In this document: piece by piece, positions 7,787 through 13,292 of the stretch
Layout of the letters: the number at the start of each line of letters is the position of its first letter
Numbering within the stretch: position 1 is the first letter of the stretch
Source: Mycoplasmatota bacterium
Lineage (GTDB): Bacteria > Bacillota_I > Bacilli_A > RF39 > UBA660
DNA: 14,505 nt
Reading direction: 5' to 3'
Assembly (NCBI GenBank): GCA_012510745.1
Contig: JAAZHK010000002.1
Location: 1-14,505, forward strand
Translations under genes and position numbers: made by a program
The notes under the pieces: model-generated
The model's database searches: none
What the model saw: only the letters and a program-made list of their open reading frames with translations
What the model was told of the DNA's origin: nothing

Positions 7787-8680
7787 ATGAAATTAAATAC
7801 TGCAATTAATGAATATTTAGATTATATTGAACTTGAAAGAAAATTAAGCATAAATACTAAAGCTACATATACTTATGGTTTATCATTATATCAACAATAT
7901 TTATTGCAAAAAAACATTAAAAATATAGATGATATTAAAGTAAGTGATATTAATAATTACATTATTTATTTAAAAAAACGAAACAAATTAACATCAACTA
8001 TTGCTCATCAATTATCAATAATAAAAAGTTTTCATAAGTTCTTATTTCTACGCAAATATATTAATGTTGATATTTCTATAACTATAGATAGACCTAAATT
8101 AAAGAAAAAATTACCTGTTTTTTTAACAATTGAACAAGTTGACAAATTACTTGACATTAAACCTGTGTCAAAATTTGACTATCGGAATAAAGCTATGTTA
8201 GAATTACTATATGGCGCTGGATTAAGAATAAGTGAATTAATTAATGTCAAAATTAATGATTTAAATGTAGAAAATGCAACCATTATATGTTTTGGAAAAG
8301 GAAAAAAAGAAAGAATAATTCCTATCGGAGAATATATTATTGAAAGTATTAATGATTATTTAAATATAAGAGATCAATTCTTAATAAATGGATATAGTGA
8401 TTATCTTTTTTTAAATAATCATGGCCTAAAATTAAGTAGGCAAGGATTTAATAAAATATTAAATAAAATACTAATAAACAAAAATTTACCTACTAAAATC
8501 TCGCCACACTCTATACGACATTCTTTTGCAACTCATATGTTAGATTATGGTGCTGATTTAAAAGTAATTCAAGATTTACTTGGACATAGTGATATTGCTA
8601 CAACTAAAATATATACGCAAATAAGTAAAAACAAAACTTTTAAGGATTATGATATATATCATCCTAGAAGTCATAAATAG
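7787..8680 (+). CDS. xerD: Tyrosine recombinase XerD
   Basis: XerD-family recombinases resolve chromosome dimers at the dif site, normally with XerC and under control of the FtsK/SpoIIIE translocase. The 297-residue protein has the SAM-like N-terminal DNA-binding domain (about 1-90) and the catalytic domain with the full active-site set: R147 (GAGLRISEL), K171 (GKGKKER), H241 and R244 (HSIRH), H267 (LLGHSDIATT) and nucleophile Y276 (KIYTQIS). The tail YHPRS resembles the HPR ending of XerD proteins. I start at ATG 7787, not at the in-frame GTG 7778, which would lie inside the ribosome binding site. The TAG stop overlaps the AGGAGG of deoB. A dif-like site lies 1.2 kb downstream. Confidence 0.93.
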   Translation: MKLNTAINEYLDYIELERKLSINTKATYTYGLSLYQQYLLQKNIKNIDDIKVSDINNYIIYLKKRNKLTSTIAHQLSIIKSFHKFLFLRKYINVDISITIDRPKLKKKLPVFLTIEQVDKLLDIKPVSKFDYRNKAMLELLYGAGLRISELINVKINDLNVENATIICFGKGKKERIIPIGEYIIESINDYLNIRDQFLINGYSDYLFLNNHGLKLSRQGFNKILNKILINKNLPTKISPHSIRHSFATHMLDYGADLKVIQDLLGHSDIATTKIYTQISKNKTFKDYDIYHPRSHK

Positions 8681-8690
8681 GAGGCTTAAA

Positions 8691-9857
8691 ATGAGATTTA
8701 AACGAATTTTTTTAATAGTATTAGATGGAATAGGAGTAGGTGCCAGTAATGATGCTGATAATTACGGAGATATAAATGCCAACACTTTAAAACATATACA
8801 CGAACACTTTCCTTTATTTATTCCAAATTTACAAAAATTAGGATTCTTAAATACTATTAATATGGATGATAATCCTAATGTCGATGCTTATTATACAATT
8901 GCTAGACCAAATAATATTGGAAAAGAGAGTTTAACTGGTCATTATGAATTAATGGGTATTAAAAATGAAGAACCTTTTCAAACATTTACAAAAAACGGTT
9001 TCCCTAGGGAATTAATAGAAGAAATAGAAAATAGAACAGGTAGAAGAGTTATTGGTAATAAAGCAGCTAGTGGAACAGAGATAATTGAAGAACTAGGTGA
9101 GAGACATTTAAATTATGGAGCTTTAATTGTATATACCTCAGCTGATTCTACTTTACAAATAGCAGCTCATGAAGATGTTATTCCTATTAGTCAATTATAT
9201 AAATATTGTGAAATTGTAAGACAAATTACTTTGAAAAAAGAATGGTTAGTAGGTCGCGTTATTGCTAGACCTTTTGTGGGTAAACCTGGTAAATTTAAAA
9301 GAACATCAGAAAGAAAAGATTTTGCTCTTAAACCCCCATATCCATCAGTTTTAAATTTTTTACGTGATAAAAATCACAATGTTATTGCTATTGGTAAAAT
9401 AAACGACATTTTTGATGGGGAAGGTATAAATAAAGTAATCAAAACCGATTCAAATAATGACGCTATTAATAAATTAACTGATATTATGGATAAGAATTTT
9501 ACTGGACTATGTTTTACGAATTTATGTGATTTTGATTCAATATATGGCCATCGACGTAATGTTGAAGGTTTTGCTAAAAGTATTGAAGAGTTTGATGTTC
9601 AAATTCCAATTATTTTAAATAAATTAAATGAAAATGATTTATTAATATTAACAGCCGATCATGGTAATGATCCAACAATGCCTGGATCAGATCATACTAG
9701 AGAAAATGTACCGGTAGTTATTTTTAGTCGTGATTTTAAAGAACCTAAAAAACTAGATATTTTAACTTCTTTAGCTAATATTGGTGCAACAATAGCTGAA
9801 AACTTCGAATTAGAACAACCAATAATAGGAGAAAGCGTATTATCTAAATTAATTTAG
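8691..9857 (+). CDS. deoB: Phosphopentomutase DeoB
   Basis: DeoB interconverts ribose/deoxyribose 1-phosphate and 5-phosphate in nucleoside salvage. Its 388 residues match the family length. The alkaline-phosphatase-superfamily metal and catalytic residues are visible: D12 (LIVLDGIG), T82 (ESLTGHYELMG, the phosphorylated threonine position), D282 and H287 (FDSIYGH), D323 and H324 (TADHGND) and H335 (GSDHTREN). The start is ATG 8691 after AGGAGG; the longer frame from 8649 overlaps xerD. The gap to xerD is 10 bases, and the two form one operon, as in the ripX-drm pair of B. subtilis. The stop is followed 13 bases later by the dif-like site, which therefore lies in the deoB transcript. Confidence 0.97.
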   Translation: MRFKRIFLIVLDGIGVGASNDADNYGDINANTLKHIHEHFPLFIPNLQKLGFLNTINMDDNPNVDAYYTIARPNNIGKESLTGHYELMGIKNEEPFQTFTKNGFPRELIEEIENRTGRRVIGNKAASGTEIIEELGERHLNYGALIVYTSADSTLQIAAHEDVIPISQLYKYCEIVRQITLKKEWLVGRVIARPFVGKPGKFKRTSERKDFALKPPYPSVLNFLRDKNHNVIAIGKINDIFDGEGINKVIKTDSNNDAINKLTDIMDKNFTGLCFTNLCDFDSIYGHRRNVEGFAKSIEEFDVQIPIILNKLNENDLLILTADHGNDPTMPGSDHTRENVPVVIFSRDFKEPKKLDILTSLANIGATIAENFELEQPIIGESVLSKLI

Positions 9858-9866
9858 TGAAATATT

Positions 9867-9914
9867 TATTAGTTTACATAATATCAATTATAGGAAGTTA
9901 TATATAAACTAATA
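9867..9914. repeat. 10-bp inverted repeat framing the dif site
   Basis: TATTAGTTTA (9867-9876) and TAAACTAATA (9905-9914) are perfect reverse complements separated by 28 bases. The left arm overlaps the outer six bases of one Xer arm of dif, and the right arm lies 6 bases beyond the other. It may be an accessory protein site or a hairpin in the deoB transcript. No T tract follows the right arm. Confidence 0.6.
9871..9898 (-). other. dif: dif-like Xer recombination site (replication terminus)
   Basis: Read on the minus strand the 28 bp are an 11-bp arm ACTTCCTATAA, a 6-bp centre TTGATA and an 11-bp arm TTATGTAAACT. The B. subtilis dif sequence as I recall it has the same outer arms, so about 25 of 28 positions agree, with differences at one arm position and two centre positions. 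TATAA and TTATG near the centre are the usual inner parts of Xer arms. The position supports the call: it is intergenic, next to xerD-deoB, and at the point where most genes change strand. The TTATGTAAACT arm would be the XerD side. No second copy was found in the window. Confidence 0.9.
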
Positions 9915-9932
9915 TTAGTATAAATAAATAAT

Positions 9933-9959
9933 AAAAAGATATATTAAATATATCTTTTT
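9933..9959. terminator. Bidirectional terminator between deoB and the XRE gene
   Basis: AAAAAGATATAT (9933-9944) pairs with ATATATCTTTTT (9948-9959) around a 3-base loop, a perfect 12-bp stem with T runs on both strands. The stop codon of the minus-strand XRE gene (complement of 9958-9960) lies at its edge. For deoB it is placed 75 bases after the stop codon, beyond dif. Confidence 0.8.
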
Positions 9960-10725
9960 ATACTTTACGACTTTGAATTTCTGCAATTTTTTCTAATACT
10001 TCTTTAGCATTATCTTCAGTAATCGAATCAAAACCCAATTCCTTCAATGCTTGAACCTTAGCTGTATTTAATTCTTGAGTACGACTTAACTTTTGTTCTT
10101 TCTTTTGTTCAATATCATCAACAAAACGTTTATGGGATTCACTTAATTTACTCTTCGATGCCCCCCCGTTATTATAAAGAGTAATCGCGGAAAAGAGAAT
10201 ACTTTCAAAAATAAACTGTTGATCTGCATTATAAACGAATTCCATAGGGTCTGTAAAACCAATAGATTTAGATATATAAGCTAATATATAGTTAAGTTCC
10301 TTAGTAGTTTCTATAGATTGTAAAAAATTGTATAAATATTTTAAAGTTATAAATCCATTCTTAGATTTGTCTTCACTTAATTTCTCTTTTAGAACATTTA
10401 TTATATCAGCCATCAATTCTTGCTCTTTTTTGTTAAAACCTTTTAATCCTGCTATGATTTCATAACCAGAAGAAGTTTTAACGCCCTCATTCAAGCGCCC
10501 TTCTACTTCTATAATATAATTACCATCAACTTTAATATCTTCTAACTCTTTTTCGTTATTTATTCCTAATAAATTAAATAATTTTATAGCTTTTTCTTTA
10601 GGCCAATCATTAATCTTATTTAATGCTAAATAATTATATAACATTTGCCTTGAAACCCCTAAATACTTAGCTAATCTTACTTTTGAAATGCCTAAATCTG
10701 CTATTATTAAATTTAATTCTTTCAT
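9958..10725 (-). CDS. XRE-like helix-turn-helix protein of unknown role
   Basis: I do not recognise this 255-residue protein as a named family. Its N-terminus reads as a Cro/CI-type helix-turn-helix at about residues 6-55 (LAKYLGVSRQMLYNYLA at 18-34), followed by WPKEKAIKLFNLLGI, as in XRE regulators. The middle (about 95-185) looks helical with no membrane segment. The C-terminus (about 200-255) is charged and helical (DDIEQKKEQKLSRTQEL, then KEVLEKIAEIQ). It is probably a soluble DNA-binding protein. It has its own promoter, framed by an inverted repeat that may be its autoregulatory operator, and a GGAGG ribosome binding site. A seven-G run falls at codons 187-189. It sits between dif and mnmA, so a phage-derived repressor or a terminus-linked factor are possibilities without proof. 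Confidence 0.85.
   Translation of the reverse strand: MKELNLIIADLGISKVRLAKYLGVSRQMLYNYLALNKINDWPKEKAIKLFNLLGINNEKELEDIKVDGNYIIEVEGRLNEGVKTSSGYEIIAGLKGFNKKEQELMADIINVLKEKLSEDKSKNGFITLKYLYNFLQSIETTKELNYILAYISKSIGFTDPMEFVYNADQQFIFESILFSAITLYNNGGASKSKLSESHKRFVDDIEQKKEQKLSRTQELNTAKVQALKELGFDSITEDNAKEVLEKIAEIQSRKV
10161..10167 (-). repeat. G7 homopolymer in the XRE-type gene
   Basis: Seven consecutive C on the plus strand, G on the coding strand, encode Gly187-Gly188 and the first base of Ala189. Such a run is conspicuous in DNA this poor in G+C and could slip in replication, shifting the frame after residue 187. Confidence 0.9.
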
Positions 10726-10744
10726 TAAAATCCTCCATAATTTA

Positions 10745-10772
10745 ATTTTATCATTTTTACAAATTATGTCAA
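10745..10772 (-). promoter_or_regulatory. Promoter of the XRE-type gene
   Basis: On the minus strand a perfect TTGACA (10772-10767), a 16-base spacer and TAAAAT (10750-10745). Expected start is near 10738, giving a leader of about 13 nt that contains GGAGG. The -35 sits in the middle of the inverted repeat at 10755-10785. Confidence 0.75.
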
Positions 10773-10785
10773 GTAGATTGTAAAA
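10755..10785. promoter_or_regulatory. Candidate operator: 8-bp inverted repeat over the -35 box
   Basis: TTTTACAA (10755-10762) and TTGTAAAA (10778-10785) are perfect reverse complements 15 bases apart, centred at 10770 on the -35 hexamer. A further TTTACA lies at 10796-10801 at the end of mnmA. A symmetric site over the promoter of a helix-turn-helix gene suggests autorepression; this is inference. Confidence 0.55.
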
Positions 10786-10795
10786 CTACACTTAT

Positions 10796-11902
10796 TTACA
10801 TTAAATACCAAAGCTTTTCTTTATCCTTATATACTTCTTTTATAATTCCACTCCCTAAACATTCTTCCCCTGAATAAAAAACACAAGCTTGGCCAGGAGT
10901 GACAGCCTTTATATTATCATATTTTACTAATATCTCATTATTAGAAAGGTAATCTAATTCTACTTGATTATCTTTTTGTCTATATCTAAATTTTGCTGTT
11001 ATTTTTTGTTTTTTAATAGGATTAATAAAATTAATTTGATCAACTAAACAACTATTTGAAAATAAATACTTATTTTCATCTCCAGGAGCAACATATAAGA
11101 TATTATTTTTTAAATTTTTACCTACAACATATAATCGTTCTTTTGTTCCACCAATATTTAAGCCTTTTCTTTGGCCAATTGTATAATACATAAGTCCAAT
11201 ATGTTCCCCTACTTTTTCCATATTACTAATATTAACTATGGAACCTTTTTGATGCGGCAAATAATTTTTTAAGAACTCTTTAAAATGTCGTTCTCCAATA
11301 AAACAAATGCCAGTAGAATCCTTTTTATTAGCTACTAATAAATTATGTTCTTGTGCTATTTCACGAACTTTATTTTTAGTTAATTCACCTATAGGGAATA
11401 ATACATTTTCTAATTGTTCTTTACTTAATTGTGATAAAAAATAAGTTTGATCTTTATTATCATCAATACCACGATACAAATGTCCATTATTTACTCTAGC
11501 ATAATGACCAGTCGCAATATAATCAGCGCCCAGTTTTTTAGCTTCTTTTTTAAAAGATTCAAATTTAATATATTTATTACACATAATATCAGGATTTGGA
11601 GTTCGTCCTTTTTTTAATTCATCTAAAAAATAAGTAAATACATTATCCCAATACTCTTTAATAAAATTGACTCGATATAGAGGAATACCGATTTTATTAC
11701 AAACATCCAATGCATCATTATAATCTTCTTCTTGAGGACAAATATTATTACCAAGATTAGGATTACCTAGAAAATCATTATTAACATTACTATCCCAATT
11801 ACGCATGAATAGGCCAATTACTTCATAACCTTGATCTTTTAGAAGAATAGCAGCTACACTACTATCGACTCCTCCCGACATCCCAATAACAACTTTATTC
11901 AT
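10796..11902 (-). CDS. mnmA: tRNA-specific 2-thiouridylase MnmA
   Basis: MnmA adds the 2-thio group to U34 of tRNAs for Lys, Glu and Gln, using ATP and a persulfide sulfur. The start I choose is ATG 11902 (368 residues), preceded by GGTGAT; the longer frame from 11929 runs through the -10 box. The PP-loop is GMSGGVDSS at residues 7-15. The catalytic cysteines are C108 (NPDIMCNKYIKF) and C200 (DSTGICFIGER), equivalent to C102 and C199 of the E. coli enzyme. KDQTYFLSQL and YYTIGQRKGL are further family phrases. Its promoter overlaps the end of spoIIM. No terminator is evident before the XRE gene, so some readthrough into it is possible. Confidence 0.97.
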   Translation of the reverse strand: MNKVVIGMSGGVDSSVAAILLKDQGYEVIGLFMRNWDSNVNNDFLGNPNLGNNICPQEEDYNDALDVCNKIGIPLYRVNFIKEYWDNVFTYFLDELKKGRTPNPDIMCNKYIKFESFKKEAKKLGADYIATGHYARVNNGHLYRGIDDNKDQTYFLSQLSKEQLENVLFPIGELTKNKVREIAQEHNLLVANKKDSTGICFIGERHFKEFLKNYLPHQKGSIVNISNMEKVGEHIGLMYYTIGQRKGLNIGGTKERLYVVGKNLKNNILYVAPGDENKYLFSNSCLVDQINFINPIKKQKITAKFRYRQKDNQVELDYLSNNEILVKYDNIKAVTPGQACVFYSGEECLGSGIIKEVYKDKEKLWYLM

Positions 11903-11917
11903 AATATCACCAATATT

Positions 11918-11946
11918 ATTATATATCAATTTATTAAAAATGTAAA
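11918..11946 (-). promoter_or_regulatory. Promoter of mnmA, inside the end of spoIIM
   Basis: On the minus strand TTTACA (11946-11941), a 17-base spacer and TATAAT (11923-11918). The predicted start at about 11911 is the first G of GGTGATATT, a 9-nt leader before ATG 11902. The -35 and most of the spacer are spoIIM coding sequence. Confidence 0.75.
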
Positions 11947-12573
11947 AAGTTTAATAATAAAAGGCGACATAAACGTTTCAATTAAAGAGATTAAAACAAA
12001 TGAAATTAAACAAATGATAAGAATTTTAACATATCTATTCATTGTTTTTTTAAAATTAATGTTTTGACCAAAAAACAAATGACTAAATAATTTAATCGAA
12101 AAATTTATAGCATAAAAACTTAACAATAAACTAACAATTAAATTAAGTATTTGATGAGGAAAAATGTAAGTAATAATCCCAATAATACCTTTAAATTTAT
12201 AATTTAGTAAAATAGAACCGATACTAAAGCCAACTATAAAGCTTTTCATAAAAAGTAAAATTATAATAATTATTAAGCCTATTATAGAGATTCCTAAAAA
12301 CCATTTCCCAAATAAATATAATAAATTAGTTAACAAACTATTTATTAAACCGCTTTGATAATTAATTGGACCTTCTTTTATTAAAATAAAAAAAGCTTCT
12401 AATTGATTTTTAACTAATATCTTGTCCACATCATTAATTATAAAGGAAAATGTAGTTCCAAATAAAATTCCTATGCTTATTAAGCCTATTAAAAAAATAT
12501 AGATTTTCTTTTGATTCCCTATAAAAGAATTAATATTAAGTGTTTTTTTAATTTCTATCACCCAATTAATCAT
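11926..12573 (-). CDS. spoIIM: Stage II sporulation protein M
   Basis: SpoIIM is part of the SpoIIDMP peptidoglycan-degrading machine that drives engulfment of the forespore. The 215-residue protein is nearly all membrane: helices at about 24-47, 75-90, 93-123, 127-160 and 182-213. The segment around residues 84-120 (LYLFGKWFLGISIIGL ... KSFIVGFSIGSIL) has the look of the SpoIIM family. The ATG at 12573 has no clear ribosome binding site; GGTGAT occurs just inside the coding region. A CATAAAAA at 12595-12588 is only a weak candidate for a sigma-E -10. It is the only gene here that ends in TGA. Family assignment rests on length, topology and the sporulation neighbour spoIVB. Confidence 0.8.
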   Translation of the reverse strand: MINWVIEIKKTLNINSFIGNQKKIYIFLIGLISIGILFGTTFSFIINDVDKILVKNQLEAFFILIKEGPINYQSGLINSLLTNLLYLFGKWFLGISIIGLIIIIILLFMKSFIVGFSIGSILLNYKFKGIIGIITYIFPHQILNLIVSLLLSFYAINFSIKLFSHLFFGQNINFKKTMNRYVKILIICLISFVLISLIETFMSPFIIKLFTFLIN

Positions 12574-12602
12574 ATTAACTTTTATTATTTTTATGAAAAG
12601 TA

Positions 12603-12631
12603 TTTACTAAAAGTTATTTTTTATTTATAAT
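12603..12631 (+). promoter_or_regulatory. Promoter of the 27-residue membrane peptide gene
   Basis: TTTACT (12603-12608), 17 bases, then TATAAT (12626-12631). Start near 12638 gives a leader of about 17 nt that contains GAGGTGAT (12640-12647). Confidence 0.65.
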
Positions 12632-12654
12632 GTATCTATGAGGTGATTATACTA

Positions 12655-12738
12655 ATGAATAAAAAAGTAACAAAATTTATAACTATATTCATGATAATTG
12701 TTATGATAGTAGTTTTTATTGCTAGTATAATATATTAA
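12655..12738 (+). CDS. 27-residue single-span membrane peptide, Prli42/DUF4044-like
   Basis: A tiny gene with all the signals of a real one: a consensus-like promoter, the ribosome binding site GAGGTGAT 7 bases before ATG, and a terminator starting at its stop codon. The peptide is MNKKVTKF followed by a hydrophobic helix of about 19 residues that ends IASIIY. A basic head with one short helix resembles the roughly 30-residue Prli42/DUF4044 peptides of Bacilli, of which Prli42 anchors the stressosome in Listeria. The resemblance is in size and pattern only, so a role is not assigned. It is read opposite to its neighbours spoIIM and mscL. Confidence 0.7.
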   Translation: MNKKVTKFITIFMIIVMIVVFIASIIY

Positions 12739-12762
12739 AAAAGCCAATTATTTGGCTTTTTT
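12737..12762. terminator. Bidirectional terminator between the small peptide gene and mscL
   Basis: AAGCCAA (12741-12747) pairs with TTGGCTT (12752-12758) around loop TTAT, extended by A's upstream and T's downstream to an 11-bp stem. It serves the peptide gene on the plus strand and mscL on the minus strand; the mscL stop codon lies in the loop (12748-12750). Confidence 0.85.
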
Positions 12763-13179
12763 ATTTTCTTTTAATAAATCCCTAATTTCTTCTAACAAAA
12801 GAACATCTTGTGATTTAGTAGGAACTTTTATTTCTTTTTGATTTTCCTCATTACTAAACTTATCTTTAACATCTTCTTTAAAACGATTTATAGTTCTTAC
12901 AAAGAAAAATATAAAAATACCAATAATTATAAAATCAATTATATTTTGAATAAAAATACCATAATTAATCGTTGCTGCCCCTATTGAAATTGTTAAATTA
13001 GTAAAATTAATTCCACCAATAATTACTCCAATAATAGTCATTATAATATCGTTAACAAATGAAGTTGTTATTTTTCCAAAACTTGCTCCCATTACTACTG
13101 CAACAGACAGATCTACTACATTACCTCTATCCATAAACTTTTTAAATTCATTTATAAAATTTTTTAAATGTTTTTTCAT
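12748..13179 (-). CDS. mscL: Large-conductance mechanosensitive channel MscL
   Basis: MscL is a pentameric membrane channel that opens under extreme membrane tension and releases solutes during hypo-osmotic shock. The 143-residue protein has the standard order: an amphipathic N-terminal helix (FINEFKKFMDRGNVVD), a first membrane helix with the pore-lining pattern LSVAVVMGASFGKITTSFVNDIIMTIIG, a short periplasmic loop, a second helix (about 78-98, FIIIGIFIFFFVRTINRF) and a charged C-terminal helix (LLLEEIRDLLKENK). AGGAGG is close to the start and an extended -10 promoter sits 20 bases upstream of it. The stop codon lies in the loop of the shared terminator. Confidence 0.97.
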   Translation of the reverse strand: MKKHLKNFINEFKKFMDRGNVVDLSVAVVMGASFGKITTSFVNDIIMTIIGVIIGGINFTNLTISIGAATINYGIFIQNIIDFIIIGIFIFFFVRTINRFKEDVKDKFSNEENQKEIKVPTKSQDVLLLEEIRDLLKENKKAK

Positions 13180-13198
13180 TATAAGTCCTCCTATAATT

Positions 13199-13207
13199 AT
13201 TATAACA
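13199..13207 (-). promoter_or_regulatory. Extended -10 promoter of mscL
   Basis: TG, one base and TATAAT read on the minus strand from 13207 to 13199. No good -35 is present. The expected start near 13192 is the A of AGGAGG, giving a 13-nt leader. Confidence 0.65.
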
Positions 13208-13267
13208 TAATTCTCTTTATATTTTCCTTTATATTTTTATTGTTTCTTCAATCTTTATTTTTAAATA

Positions 13268-13292
13268 TTAAAGAGACATTAAGTCTCTTTAA
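13268..13292 (-). terminator. Hairpin at the end of spoIVB, probable terminator
   Basis: TTAAAGAGAC (13268-13277) and GTCTCTTTAA (13283-13292) form a perfect 10-bp stem with a 5-base loop. The spoIVB stop codon (complement of 13289-13291) lies in the stem. The following T tract on the minus strand is weak (TATTTAAAA). Confidence 0.65.

Noticed and set aside
10764..10774. TTATGTCAAGT, similar (9 of 11) to the TTATGTAAACT arm of dif, which with dif would bracket the XRE gene like an integrated Xer-dependent element
   Set aside because: There is no matching second arm, the orientation is opposite to dif, and the bases are explained by the TTGACA promoter element on the other strand.
11926..11928. 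TGA read as tryptophan, as in mollicutes
   Set aside because: All conserved genes are open in the standard code and their tryptophans are TGG; this TGA is at the natural end of spoIIM.
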